From: Voacanga thouarsii
Lineage: Eukaryota > Streptophyta > Magnoliopsida > Gentianales > Apocynaceae
Direction: 5' to 3'
Assembly: GCA_026120185.1 (NCBI GenBank)
Contig: JANUWF010001660.1
Span: 789,001 to 853,000, forward strand
DNA length: 64,000 nt
The position numbers and the translations under genes were made by a program. Below are positions 35,997 through 49,298 of the stretch, one piece after another. Position 1 is the stretch's first letter, and each line of letters starts with the position of its first letter. Below the pieces are notes generated by a model. That model did no database searches and had not been told where the DNA came from. It was given only the letters and a program-made list of their open reading frames with translations.

Positions 35997-38326
35997 CCGA
36001 TTGCTCTTACTCTCTCTTGGTCGAATGGTTACTTCAACCATGGCCATATTTTCTTCTTCTCTCTCATCGGATCAAGTCTCCTACGAGTAAGGATTCCTTC
36101 GAAACTACTCCAAGGTAGTCATCAATCAAGTATAGCCTCTTCAACCTTCTCTTTAAATTCTAGATTCATGTCTCTAGGATGATATTGGAAGGAGATGGAT
36201 TATGATTAGGGTTCAAGCATGTGTTGTTGTGATGAATTGAGATTGAAGCATGAATAAATGTGTGTAAATGAAGAAAATGGGATTGATGCTTGAGTTGATT
36301 GTCTTGGTTGATTGTATGACGTCTTTAGGGTTTTGTTGCATGCTCTTCTTGTTGTGAGTAGTATGATGAATAGGCATGTTAGAGATTATGTCACATTTGG
36401 TGAATAGGATTTATGTTCAAGTATTCTTGTTAAGGCCATGATTATGTTTATGTTAGTAGAGTTTGGATCATGTGTTGGTAGATTTGGATCTATGTTTTTA
36501 TTCTTGATTTGGATGTTCGATGATTGGTGTGGAGAATATGTTCATGATTGTGGTTAGCAAGTGGAAATATGATCATGAGCTTGTTTTCCCTAAGCTAATT
36601 TTATTTCATCAATGAAATGATTAATACTATAACTTCTTCTAGTAAATTTTCAAAACTCTAGGAAAGGTGGATTTGGACTATTATACATAAAATAAGGATA
36701 TTTTAGTCAAATAAATGATAGCTTTTATTAAAGAAATAATATATATATATATATTATATAAAATAATTATATCAAATAAAGCCTTTTATATAAATAATCA
36801 TAATAAGTAAAATATTAATTTTGTAAGTTTTATATTCATAAATACTATTAAGATTTATTAATTGTCTTTTAATCAAAACCCACTAAAATTTACTTACAAC
36901 TAGTTTTAGTTACCAATTATTTTCTAACAATAAATTATTAATAGATTATTATTTTACATAATACTACCTAGGACCCTTCATCAAATAAACTCTACTTTAT
37001 TTATAGGAAGATTTAAACCTTTAACTTATTAGTACCTATTTCCCAAAACCCTAATTATTTTAGTATCAAATTAGACCTATCTTATAAACCCTTTTATTTA
37101 TTATCTAGCCTTAAAGATTGGGACACTAGGATCATGGTTGTAGCAAGTTGAGCTAGAATTATTTGTGAAAGTGAAATTTGGCTTGAGTTTAATTATGATT
37201 TATATTTACCCCAGGCAAGGTTAGGTCAGCTGTTGGAGACCTTTATTGTGAGCAAGGATCGGGTAAGCTCCTGCATAAAACTTGTTTAATGTAAAATGGT
37301 TATTATGGCAAGCCAAATGTGGAGTGCGTGGACATTCACATCTGTAAAAGTAATTGAGGATGGTCTCCTTACTCATTTCAATCAAACAAATTATTTGAAA
37401 ATCAACAAGAAGTTTTACACAAACCCTAAACTCTTTCTAAAACCAACTTTGTCCCAAACTTTGGAAATCCTTAATTGCAATTTTCAAGTGGAGCTATGTT
37501 TTATTCAGTTTTCTCCCAAGTGGGAGAAATTACGTTGAATACTCAATATTGGTGGATTGCTAGGACTAGTCTTTGACGGGCTAGGGTAAGTCTCTCAGTA
37601 GGTGGCCACCTCTGAGGGGTAAGTCCTTCCCTGATAAGATGTCAGTTCAGTAGGTCGCGCCGATCCGAGCTAGCAGTTTTCAGTCAAGTGGACTGTGTGT
37701 TACCGGAATGGGTAACCGATTTTGTTTGGGTGTAGAGATGGATGAGTATCTCACCCAGTAAGCCGATCACCTACTTTTTGTCAGTCTGCACAGAGTGTGG
37801 CATTCTGACCATTGTATGGTTATGGGGCCCAACGTGTGGTAACCCATGACCACCCTTTTGAGTAGTTGATTTATTTGTACATGTATGGTTGGAAAAGCCA
37901 AAACAACACTCTTGGTTTTGACTATAGTTTATTGCTTGCCAGTATTTTTCTTATGAAATTCTTACACCTTGCATTCATGGACTATTTTCACTGAACACCC
38001 AAAGCATACACGGACTTACTGAGATTTTTATCTCATCACCCTTTTTACCATGATTTCAGATCGATCCTACTGTAGGGATAAGTAGCTAGTGTTGTCTGCC
38101 TTGGAAGAGATTTTGTTATCTATTTTTATGTAATGCTTTGGGGAGTTGAGAGTGAATAATTTTTATTCTGGATTTGTTTTGAATTCTTGGATTGTAATAA
38201 GTTTTAAGTTTTAAGTATTGTTTTTATTCTATTATTTTGATTGTGTGACCTAGTTATAAAGACCCCTTGTCCTTTGGACGGGGCGACATCCCCGGCCCTG
38301 TTGGGCCTAGGTAGCTGGGTGTTACA
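34014..38326 (+). repeat. 3' LTR of element B (4313 bp)
   Basis: It runs from TGTGAATCCCC to GGGTGTTACA. The tRNA-like module is at 34259-34330 (B box 34308-34320). The donor-like site is GTATAG (36130) rather than GTAAGC. A palindrome AGGTGGCCACCT is at 37600. It ends with the conserved stem-loop GGGGCGACATCCCC. Confidence 0.95.
35907..35994 (+). promoter_or_regulatory. Candidate core promoter with expanded (TC)n, 3' LTR of B
   Basis: TATATATAAAC (35907-35917) is followed by a pyrimidine tract ending in about 19 TC units (35957-35994). The same place in the 5' LTR has only a few CT units, so the tract expanded after insertion. Confidence 0.5.
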
Positions 38327-38331
38327 AGAAC

Positions 38332-38929
38332 ACTGAAAAAGACAAATAAATAATTAAATATCAGAGTCTTATGGTCATTTTGGTATATCATATAGCCAAA
38401 TTGGAGTTGTGGATTGAATGTTATGGTTAAAAACAAATCATGTATCAAGCAGTGAAATTCCATAAAAATGAGTTCAAAATGGATGAACTTAAGGATGATT
38501 AATTGTGTGATTTTGGATTAAATAAATGGGAAATATGAAGTATCCCTTGTATATGAAGGGATAAATTGAGAGGCGGGAAAACAGAGGAAGCATGCTTGAA
38601 CAAAAAAAATAGAGGGAAAAAAACGCAAGCCTTGGAGGCCACATGGAAGCGTGAAGATCATTCCTTTGTGCTCCTTAAGCCTACTAGGTTGAGTAGGAGT
38701 GGATTGAACGACAGGAATCGCTTCGCTTTGCCCACTTGAAGAAGCTTCCAGTTGAAAACCCGCTAGCCTCCTACTTCGCCTGGTTTGCATGAACGCCAAG
38801 CCTTTCAGCTCTCGGAATATACCACAGCCCAACCTCTAGTCGGTGAACACAACGGTGAAGAGGAACGGTCTTGAATCTTCTTGGTTCTCTTGCTATTGAT
38901 TAGCAAAGAAACAAGAAGAACAATAGAGG
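38332..38929. other. Unidentified DNA right of element B
   Basis: The first part may continue fragment E. A minus-strand frame (38518-38832, with MQTRRSRRLAGFQLEASSSG) has no recognisable domain and may lie in the outer part of the copia LTR that follows. Confidence 0.35.
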
Positions 38930-40588
38930 AGAGGTAACGTGAGAGAGAGAGAGAGCTAGACGTGAGAGCTTATTTTTGGTTAGGAGATCAAGGTTTTCTT
39001 TCTCCAGAGACTTGTTTTATTGGTTAGCTAAAACTAGGTCTCTTATTATCAGATAAACATATCCTCGGGACATCATATTTCAAACACCCGGATGTTATCC
39101 TGAGAATAAGTTTGGCTTAACCCTAAACTCTTCTTAACCGTATTTGGAAAAAACCTTAAGGTCCAAGTTATTGGGCCGGAAAAATATTTATTATTTCTCT
39201 TGGACCCAAAAGGCCCAAAATAATAAACATTAATTATTTATTTCCTAGGCTTATATAAATAACCCAATAAATAATTAATGAGCCCAAATGAACTAAAATA
39301 ATTAATCTTTAATTATTTATTTCTTGGGCCTATATAAATAACCCAATAAATAATTAAACATTAATTATTTTCCCATAGTTTAAGCCCAGGTTAATTTCCT
39401 AATTATTCATACTAGACCTAGGCCCTGAATAATTAATTAACCAATTAAACTAGATAATTAATTTCTTTCAACTCCTATTTTATTTTATTTATTTATTTTA
39501 TTCCATCTAATAATAAATTAGACATCCTGAATAAAATCAAATAAAATAAAATCCTCTTGAACTGAGACTAATTCCTCAACTCAAAATTAGTTAGGACTTA
39601 CGGGCTATTCCGAGGACCAAAAAGACACATCGCCTTGGCTGCTAAAATGACCAAAATACCCCTACTATATAAATAGCTGTATTTTGCATTTTAAATATTT
39701 TCTAATATCACCATAAGGAAATATTGACCTCAAGGACAATGCTGCATTAGCAAAGTCTCTGACCTACAGGTGAAACGACTAAAATACCCCTCTACACATC
39801 GCCGTACATTTAGAGAGGAAGAAGTGTACTAACACCCCTCTAAATGACATCTACCATCCTTAGGCTTCTAGTCCAATGATCCACGACTTCCTGGAGAGTT
39901 TCTGCTTTCCAAGTGAGCTACCCTAAAGCAAACATCCAAGTCGTGTTTCCTAGGGCCCTAGACATTTTAGACCTTTCGGACAACCACAAGGGGCAATATA
40001 GTACAGAAACTATCTTGTACAAGTCTGTCTTAACTAACAAGTTACATATACCCAATACACAAGTATATTGGTTCTAATATAGAACCTCAACTATAGCATA
40101 TCAAAGCATATGCTTCCAGCTTCGTCAGACCACCAACTTATATTCAAGTCGTAGAGTACTAGTCCACGCTGTAGCGGTAGTAGTCTAGGTTTCTATCATG
40201 TAGTACTTTTAGAAACCACTACTACAGGTCATGTCCTACGTATTTGAAATACGCTTATGTCATGAAGTGAGTGGACTACTCACTAGCTAAAGGTAAGCCA
40301 TTCCCCATTTGGAATTCATAACATAATAACCTAAACATGATGAGATTCCCAGTCTCATCAATAGGTTAAGAACAAATGTTTATGTGTTAAATAACCGGTG
40401 ATCCATACCTTACTATGAAAGACCACCATTCACATGGACCACTTATTTAAACACAATGGGACTATTCCAAATGAAAATTATGCACAAACAAAAAGTAAAT
40501 TCATAAACAATTTCTGAAAATAAATTCTTTTATTAAAATATTCGATTTTACATTAGAAACCTAGTCTAAGAGGGCATACAATCCAACA
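38930..40588 (-). repeat. Ty1/copia-type LTR; left end uncertain
   Basis: Read on the minus strand it starts TGTTGGATTGTATGCCCTCT at 40588, a common plant copia LTR start, with an early AATAAAAG. Bases 40318-40588 match 58626-58897 closely. The CT-rich and GA-rich part near 38940 suggests the far half, but no TG terminus or PBS was found, so 38930 is a guess. It contains a tandem duplication, listed next. Confidence 0.6.
39232..39357 (-). repeat. 79-bp tandem duplication with a TATA-like core
   Basis: AATTATTTATTTCCTAGGC at 39232 recurs at 39311 as AATTATTTATTTCTTGGGC. Both copies continue with TATATAAATAACCCAATAAA, giving two TATA-like motifs 79 bases apart in the LTR. Confidence 0.8.
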
Positions 40589-40879
40589 TAAATGATATGG
40601 GAAAAGAGAAACAAAAGAATTTATCAAACGACGAAAAAATGACGTGAATGAAAGTTGAATGTTTTCTTTAACCGTCGACCCTATCGGCTCAACGTCAGTT
40701 GCATGTCAGCTAACCGTTGGGCATGTCGACTAGACGCCGACTACCCGTCAGGAACGTTGGCTAGACGTCTGCTATTTTATAGCCGAATACGATTTGACCC
40801 AAAAACGATGTTTGGTGTACGTTTATCGGTAAATGGCCAATGAAACGTTGAAAACGGTGGAAACGATAGTTGAATGGCT
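40589..40879. other. CpG-rich noncoding segment
   Basis: Bases 40660-40870 hold many CG dinucleotides (GTCGACC, AACGTTGG, GACGCCGACT), unlike the CpG-poor surroundings. A 62-residue frame here is not convincing as a gene. Confidence 0.5.
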
Positions 40880-42857
40880 ATATACAGAAAGAGTTTAGTT
40901 AGGACATGAGATGAGTTCTTTTGATTTCTAAAACCTTTTGAAAGCTAGTGTCCTTCACTTTCCCATGAAATGTTATGTTTTATACCATTTTGGAAATCCC
41001 TGAATATATTTAAGATTTATCTGAGTAAGAATTATTTTATGCCATTTTGGGCTCAATTGAACATTATAATTGGCTTGGAAACCTTACTTGATGATTAAAT
41101 CATGAATTTTGTAAATTTAGTCCTTTTTGGATTAAATATTTGGGATTTTTAGAAAATGGTAGATTTTGAAATGGGGTATTCATAAATTGACTAGAATGCC
41201 CTTCTTGGAACATTTTATGGAAATATATTTGGAAACTTTGAATTTAATCCTCTTTTGGGATTTAAATTCTGGGTTTCTTGAAATAAGTTCCATTTGGAAT
41301 TTGATATTTGAAAAATGATCCAAATGTCCTTATTGGAATGTTTATGGGAACTTTTAGAATCGGGTATTCGATAAATGACCAAAATACCCTTATTGGATCT
41401 TTTGTGAATACTTTTCAAATCGAGTAAGGGTAAAATAACCCGAATACCTTCAAAAAGTCTTTTGGAATTGGGTATGAGTAAAATGACCTGAATGCCCTTA
41501 AAAAAGACTTTCGTGATCGAGTACGAAGAAAATTGCTTGGATAGTCTTGGAAATATATTTTGATGTGTGAATAGAACTCTTTATCCTATTTCAATAATTT
41601 TGAAAATAATCTCTCATGATGAGATTGACTTTTGAAAAATCACCTTTTGATCCCTAAAATTATTTTATTAACTTGGTGTGCCATGGAATGAATTGATTGG
41701 CTCTGTGGAGCCTATGTGAATGATGATTTGACTTGAGAGTCAGTGGGATCAAATTCTAGAAAGTGTTATTTTGCCCTAAAAATATTTTAATTTGAAAATC
41801 TTGTGGGATCATATAACCCTCTGGCCTGATTAGCCAGACAGAGTTGGTATTGTTAACATTGAGTACTCAGCAAGGACTTTGATCTTTGTACTAGCCTATG
41901 TTAGAGTTAGACAACCCTAGTAACCTGGGCTAGTTCTAGAGATTGTTTTACTCTAAACGAGGTGACAAGATAGTGATATGAGAAGTCTTGGCTTGCCGTT
42001 TAGCACCTAGCAATTGCCGTATCTGCAGGCGCTTCTTATTTTTGACTCATTCACTGGATGCCGAGCGGGGACACTTAGTGCATTTGACTCCTTGCCACCT
42101 CGATGGTGATTGACGTCAGGATTGGGACTCCTGGCTTATAGTGGCAAGTAAGAAATTATGTGTTGCGGTACACTTGGTATACTGCGGTATACCTGAGCAA
42201 AAGTACGCTGCAGTGTACTTCTTCTGACGATGCACGGTTGAATACTAGAGGCTGCGGTCTCAGTACAATGATACATGGCGCCAAAGGCACGGACTGGGAG
42301 ACTTGTATGTAGATACAGGCCGACCTTCTATTGGAGAAGTACCTATGATTTGAAAAAAAATTAGGGTAATGATTTGAAATTAAAATATAGTTTTTAAAAA
42401 AATGATTGAGCTCTAAATAAACTCTTCGTTAAAGAGTTTTGGAATTGTTCCCAGTCAATAAATGATATGCTATTCCATAAAAGTTTTATGTACTTTGTCT
42501 CTTTGATAAAGCACTAGAACACACAGGACTCACTGGGTGATTTTTCACTCACACGTGTCTTTTATCTTACCCTTTTGTATGATCTAGAGTTGAGCAGATC
42601 TACGGATAAAGGACAATACCACAGTAACCGCAGAATAGGTCTAGACGTTTTCCTTTTGGATAATGTACCTTATTACTGATGTTGAATTAAAATTTTCATG
42701 TATGAGATTCTTTGTTATATATGTGCACGTGACCATTAGTATGGGTTGTTGTATGGATCTGAACCTTACATATTCTGTTAGTTTTTCGTTATAAAGACCC
42801 CTTGTGTGGGTAACTAGATGGAGTGACACCTGGTGTTGATATGCTTCTATTGTTACC
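40880..42857 (+). repeat. Fragment F: diverged gypsy-type LTR, right end at element Z
   Basis: The last part keeps the layout of the Tekay-type LTR end: CACTCAC..., TTATAAAGACCCCTTGT, then GGAGTGACACC and TTGTTAC. The palindromic words GCGGTATACC and GGTACAC near 42165-42215 stand where the other LTRs have the TGCACAAAGTGTGGCAT motif. The left end is not defined. Element Z begins at 42858, preceded by TTACC. Confidence 0.5.
41155..41530 (+). repeat. Degenerate tandem repeat, about 60-bp unit
   Basis: The pattern AAAATGACC.AAATGCCCTTATTGGA..TTTT.GGAA..GGTATT recurs about five times with drift (for example near 41315, 41375, 41430 and 41475). Confidence 0.5.
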
Positions 42858-43510
42858 TGATAACCAATTCAGAGCACTAGCAAGTGTCCTACATCTTGTT
42901 TACAGTAACAAGGTCATCTCACAGAGATTAGAAATTAAAACTCCTTCCAATGATATTAATTCTAACTTGAATTAGGAGAAAACAAAAATTCTAATGATTG
43001 TTGTGTTGAGAATTAAATTTAAATAATTACACTAGCACTTCTTCCCGGATAAAGATTGTAAGGAGATGATCCAAGGCACATGATTTCACTAGATTAACTC
43101 TTATATTACCAACGTGAACCGTTATTCTCGAGTGTACCTTATCAGTTAATCAATGTCCAAAATTAACCAATATCCTTTTTAAAGGTAAATTAGTTATATT
43201 CCTCCAAATAACCCAACTATATTTCTATGTTGAATTCAATTCAAAAGAACACATTCAAGAACATGGCATTATAATGACCACACAAACCATGCAGATATAT
43301 TTCTATTTCACATGTAATTTGTGGTCTGATTACCTATCCTAATTAACTAAGTCATCTTTTGAATTTTCCTACTTAATGATAAATGAATCTAAACGGTGTT
43401 CAGGCATTCAATTGCTTTAAGTACAATAATTAGGCAAAGACTTAGTAACACCCATCAAATAACGGAATCACAAGATAATATAATAATTAATACTAGCTAA
43501 TCAAGGCCTT
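42858..43510 (-). repeat. 3' LTR of element Z, inner-terminus-like piece (653 bp)
   Basis: It starts TGATAACCAATTC on the plus strand and aligns with 62924-63740, except for a 165-bp duplication present only there. It stops at GCCTT, the left target duplication of Y. The remaining 494 bases of this LTR are at 57490-57983. Confidence 0.9.
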
Positions 43511-44356
43511 TGATGCGTATTTATTTGGGTATAAAAATCATGTAAAAATAAGAAGATTCCCAATCAAGTTTAAATTAAAACGTTAACCCCAAATTACACA
43601 TATGAGCAAGCGTACTCATCATTAACATAGCATAGGGTTCAAACGAGTGTTGGTCCTCCAGGAACAAGTATGCATTAATCACTTGTCTTTCATTGTTTAA
43701 CCGACTCAATAAAGTGAAAAAGAAAATAAAGTAAAAGAATATATACATATCAAGGATGGAGAATTATGCAACTCAAACCATTATTTTGACAAACATAATT
43801 TTAAAGTACCCAATCTTTATCATAACTAATTATTCTCCTGGCATCATGAAGGATAATATAGATTCACTTCTTTTTCCAATCCATGAAATCCCTATATTCT
43901 GGATAAACTAGTATCACATATCTGTCTCTACTAATTCACCTAAAAGTTGCATTAAACACAATCTTTTGATTAAATTTCCATTCCTGGCAAATTTACACAT
44001 GATATTAACCAATGAATCCATATCCTGGCGGACATCAATTAACCTTTAATTAATTTGTTCCTAACAATTAACCCCTTTATCCAAGTAAGTTAAAAGACAA
44101 CAAATATATGAAACCCAGTCGGAACCAACCTTAGAGTAAGGGGGTTGGGATGCATATTATATTTTATTGCATGTTTAAATATATTTTTATATGATTTTAT
44201 ATGCTTTGGATTTGTGTTTGATAGTCTCGAGGGCTTAATTGTGTTAATTGAGTAAGAAGGGCAAAATGATAATTTTTGCTTGAGGTGAAAATAGGGAGAT
44301 AGCTTGAGGGTTAAATAGGAAAAAAAAATATTTTAGAGAGAAAATAAGAATAAGAG

Positions 44357-44425
44357 TTGTTGTGGTTTAGTGGTTAGAGCTTTAGAATTAATTCTTGAGG
44401 TCTTGGGTTCAAATTCTATCATTGG
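44357..44425 (+). other. tRNA-like A-box/B-box module in C
   Basis: TTTAGTGGTTAGAGC is the A-box-like part and GGGTTCAAATTCT (44405-44417) the B-box-like part, in the same position as in A and B. Confidence 0.5.
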
Positions 44426-46704
44426 AGCTTTAGCATGATTAAATTTTATTTTTGTTAAGGAATGTTAGATTTTCGTCCTTAAGTGCTCTAGAGAAGGGTA
44501 AAGGTGATATCCTAGGGGAGACATGATAGGAGTACCCTAATCCTACTCTTGTACCCTACAAAAATTCCTAAGAGAATTCATACCCTTCTTCATCCTTAGT
44601 TTTCCTTACTTCTCAATTTCTTAAGTTATTCAATTTATTTAATCCCCCTAGTGAACCTTCAAAACTTCACCCTAACTATGTTCATTTTCCTTCATGTAGT
44701 GATCTGAAATTTTTCCAGCTTCTTGTGCCTTCAAGGTGTCGAAATTTTCAGCCATCATTTCCTCCCAAATGCTGCCAGAAAATGGCCCTCTTGACCACCT
44801 TGAAATCTGAAATTTTATGGCCAAATTCAAACTGCACAAATGCTGTGCAACACCAGAAAATTTTCTGGGCAAAATCGCAGCATATATGAGCTTAAACTAA
44901 GCTGATTTCTTCCAGTTTTCTCCCAACTCCTTAGCCACGTTTTTCCTCCATGAAGAAGGCTGGAAACCAGCCTTGAAAGACCTCTAAATGCCCCTTCAAA
45001 CTCTCTGCAATTTGACTGGAAAATAACAGCAAAAGCTGCCTAGGAAAATTCCAGCAATAGTGAAACTGTACAGGATTTTGTTTCCAGCTTTGTTTCCTTT
45101 TCCAGCCCTGGCCGAAACTTCACCCTTTCTCTGCACAAACCTCACTTGAACATCCATGAACTGAACCCCATTGTCTTCCCCAACCTTCTGCACGAAAACC
45201 AGTCATGGCTACTCTAAAATATCTCCAACAAATTACTCCAATCATGCCTTGATTGGAGACCAAAATTCCAGCAAACCTAATTCAGTAAACTTCCATAAAA
45301 TGTCCCTTAAACAACCAGACCTTTCCTTCACCATTATACTCCCTCTTTTCGGCCACCATTAACCTTCTTCAACCAGCTTTCATCCAGCAAAATCACTGAA
45401 CATCAGTCGACTATAGCAGCTTCCAAAAAGCTCTCCATTCATCAAAGATATTCTTACTATATTTTGTTTCCAAATTTGATTCCCAAAAATATTCTTTTAG
45501 GATTTCAACAACCAGCCTTTTCTTTTCCTTTCAAACCAGAAAAATCATCTACCTAAACTATACAAACAATTTAGCCACTGTAAACATACAGAATTTCGGC
45601 AGTTTCAAATCCAAAATCCCTCCATTCTCTTCAACATTCAAGCACACATAGAACACCAAGAACACCTACTCACTTCTCTCACCTAATACCTCTCAAAACC
45701 ACTTCAATCTCCTTCAAAAAAATTCCAGATTTCATCTACTCACTGTCGTGAGTCCATCCATACCATTTTTAACATCAAACTCAAAAATCCAACTCTCTCA
45801 TTTGGATAAAAAATCAGTATTTTTGTGAAGTTTCAAGAACACCTTCAAGGTAAGTTTATGCAATCAACTTCATCTTCTCTAATCTCCAATCTCTAATGAA
45901 TATATATGTGTATAAGCATGCTAATGGATGCTCTTCTTCTTTTTTCTCTCTCTCTATCTCTCTTGGCCGAATACCCTCTCCCTCTTGGCCGAATGAATTC
46001 TTCACCAATGGCCATGCTTTCTTTATCTCTCTTGGACGAATCTAGTCATCTAGGAGTTGAGATCCATTCAAAACTCCTTCAAGGTACTCATCAATCAAGT
46101 AAGCCTTTTCAACCCTCCTTTTTAATTCTAGATTCATGTCTCTAGGATGATATTGGTAGGAGATGGATTATGAACAGGATTTGAGCATATATTGTTGTGA
46201 TGAGTTGAGATTGAAGCATGAATAAATGTGTGTATATGATGGTGATGGGATTTATGCATGAGTTGGTTATCTTGGTTGATTGTTTGGTGTTTTTAGGGTT
46301 TAATGCATGTCTCCATGTCATAAGTAGTATTTGTGATCAAGTATGTTAGAGATTATGTCACCTATGGTGAGTAGGATTTATATTCATGTATGATTGTTAA
46401 AGCCATGATTATGTTTATGCTAGTAGAGGTTGGATCATGCCTTGGTAAATTTAGATCTATGCTTTTATTCATGATTTGGATGATTTGATGAATTGAAGTG
46501 GAGTATATGTTCATGAATGTGTTTAGCAATAGAAATATGATCATGATCTAGTTGTCCCTAAGTTAATTTTATTTCATCAATAAAATATTTAATACTATAA
46601 TTTTTGCTAGTAAATTCGAAAACTCTAGGAAGGTAGATTTGGATTATTATATATATAATAAGAATACCTTAGTCAAATAAATGATAGCTTTTATTAAAGA
46701 AATA

Positions 46705-46730
46705 ATATATATATATATACATATATATAT

Positions 46731-46799
<69 letters not shown>
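46705..46799 (+). repeat. (TA)n and (AAT)n microsatellites in C
   Basis: A TATATATA run is followed by about 20 AAT units (46738-46797). The LTRs of A and B have only TA here, so the AAT expansion is specific to C. Confidence 0.95.
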
Positions 46800-49298
46800 T
46801 CAAATAAAGCCTTTTATATAAATACTCATAATAAGTAAAAATATTAATTTTGTAAGTCTTATATTCATAAATACCATTAAAATTTATTATCTTTCAATTA
46901 TTATCTTTTAATCAAAACCTAATAAAATTTATTTATTATCTTTCAATCAGGACCCATTGAAATTCATTTTCAATTAATTTTAGTTATCAATTATTTTCTA
47001 ACAATTAATTATTAATAAATCATTATTTTACCTAATACCACATAGGACTCTTCATCAAATAAACTCTAATTTATTTTTAGAAAGATTTAAACTTTCAACA
47101 TATAAGTACCTATTTCCCAAAACACTAATTGTTTTAAATATCAAATTAGACTTAGCTTATAAACCCTTTTTATTTATTATCCGGCCTTAAAGCTTGGGAC
47201 ACTAGGATTATGGTTGTAGTGAGTTGAGCTAGTTTTATTTGTGAAAGTGGATTTTAGCTTGAGTTTGATTATGGTTTATATTTACCCCAGAAGGGTTAGG
47301 TAAGCTGTTGAAGACCTTTATTTTATGTCAAACCTAAGGATCAGGTAAGCTCCTGCATAAAAGCTGTTTAATACAAAATGTTTATTATGGCAAGCCAAAT
47401 GTAGAAGAGTGCATGAACATTTGTTTCTGTAAAGGCAATTGAGGATTGTCTCCTGTCTTATTTCCGTTAAACAAATTATTTAAAAATCAATAAGCAGATT
47501 TACTCAAACTCAAAACTCTTTCTAAAACTGATTTTGGCAAAGGCTTTGGAAACCCTTAATTGCCATTTTCAAGTGGAACTATTTTTGTTCCTTTTTCCCC
47601 AAGTGGGGTAAGTTACGTCGAGTACTCAATAAGGGTGGATTGCTAGGACTAGTCTTTGAAGGGTTAGGGTGAGTGTCTTTGAAGGGTTAGGGTGAGTCTC
47701 TCAATAGGTGGCCACCTCTGAGGGGTAAGTCCTTCCCAGATTGGATGACAGTCCAGTAGGTCGTGCCGGTCCAGTAGGTCATGTGACTGTGTGTTGCCGG
47801 AATAGACAACCAGTTGTTGTTTGGGTATAGAAAATGAGGAGTATCTTGCCCGGTAGGCCAATCACCTACCTTTTGTCAGTCTGCACAAAGTGTCGGCATT
47901 CTGACCGGTTATGGGGCCCAACGTGTGGTAACCCATGATTACTTCTTTTGAGTGGTTGATTTTATTGATTATGTATGGTTGGAAAAGCCAAAACACCACT
48001 CTTGATTTTGACTAATGTTTATTGCTTGCCAGTATTTCTCTTATAAAGATTTATACTTTGCATTCACAAACTGTTTTCACTGGACACTCAAAGCACACAC
48101 GGACTTACTGAGATTTTTGTCTCATCACCCTTTTTACCATGATTTCAGGTTGATCCTGTTGTGGGAATGAGTAGCTAGTTGTAGCCAGCTTTGGAAGATT
48201 TTTCTGATATTTATTTTGTGTAATGCTTTGGGGAGTTAATAGTGGATAATTTCATTTATGAATTTATTTTGAATTCTTGGTTTGTAATAAATTATAAGTT
48301 TAAAGTATAATTTTTATTCTATTATTTTGAATGTGTGACCTAGTTATAAAGACCCCTTGTCCTTTGGACGGGGCGACATCCCTAGCCCTATCGGGTCTAG
48401 GTAGTGGGGTGTTACAAAATATGAAACTAACGAATTGAGACCACCATCAACCCCTCTGTCCAAGCAAGTTAATGGAAAGAAACAACCAATTAATTAAAAG
48501 ATCAAATAACTCTAAAAATTATGAATACCTAAAACAATGTCAAACTACAATAAAACAATTAATGCATCATTGTCAAGAAAAAAAAAACAAAGTAAAAGAA
48601 AACACTCATAGACAAACCTCATTCTTCTTCCTTTGAAGACCTTCTTGTACAACTCTCCTTGATTTGGAGAATTCCTCCTTCGATTTGAGCGATTTTCTAT
48701 GATGATCTATGAATTCTCTCCTTTTTTCTTGTGTTTTCCATCTATTTATAGGCTTAGGAAGTGCCTAAACTTGTTGGTGCAAGGTTCTTGGCCGAGTAGA
48801 AAAAGAAAAATACTAAAATTCTACAGATTACCAAAAATCGCGTAGAAAAGTTAAGATTCTGTCTTAACCTCAGGGTACAGCTGGCGCCGCCTTAGCTGCC
48901 AGAGCCGGCGTCAGTTGTGTTCTATTTCTTCAATCGTTCACTGATTTTTTCTTGATTCAACATAACGTTATCCTGAGTATAGTTAGCGTTGCCTTGGCTG
49001 CTAGAGCCGGTGATGGTTTGGTTTTGTTTCGGTCTTACTTCAACAATTTTTTGTGGCCTCAAAGTACGTGCCAATAGTGTGTGGTCGGCACCGATTCTTC
49101 TGCCCTGGCCGACACCGCCTTTGTTCTGTTTTGTGACGTTTTTGCTCTGTTTTACCTCTAAAATCTGAAATATTGCATAAAATACCTTTCCAAGGGTAAA
49201 ATCTAAAATATGAAAGAATATGACTAATTATTGAATAGAATGTATCACAAAAGAGTCTCAAATAACTAAGAAAAATATGACTAATTTAGGCCCTATCA

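Larger units (their letters stand above)
24268..38326 (+). mobile_element. Element B: complete, inactive Tekay/Del-type Ty3/gypsy retrotransposon (14,059 bp)
   Basis: Order: 5' LTR, initiator-Met PBS, an extra ORF, gag, protease, RT, RNase H, integrase with Tekay-type tail, polypurine tract, 3' LTR. The flanking 5-mers are ACAAC (24263-24267) and AGAAC (38327-38331), a target duplication with one mismatch. The two LTRs differ at roughly 8 percent of the first 230 bases by eye and look closer in the middle. Many nonsense codons and several small indels make it non-autonomous now. It belongs to the same family as A and C. Confidence 0.94.
44107..48416 (+). mobile_element. Element C: solo Tekay-type LTR (4310 bp)
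   Basis: It aligns end to end with the LTRs of A and B (TATGAAACCC to GGGGTGTTACA; the second base is A instead of G). A perfect target duplication AAATA flanks it (44102-44106 and 48417-48421), and no internal region is present, so it is the product of LTR-LTR recombination. The homologous site in Y's right LTR (about 56560-56575, GATAACAAATATGAAACTAA) lacks it. The tRNA-like module is at 44357-44425. It carries two short tandem duplications, 23 bp at 47653-47698 and about 19 bp near 47750-47780. Confidence 0.96.
43511..49298 (-). repeat. 3' LTR of element Y, interrupted by solo LTR C
   Basis: It runs from TGATGCGTATTT to GGCCCTATCA. Without C and one copy of AAATA it is 1473 bp, close to the 1518 bp of the right LTR. 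About seven differences were counted in the first 205 bases. The GC-rich boxes lie at 48880-49120. Confidence 0.93.
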
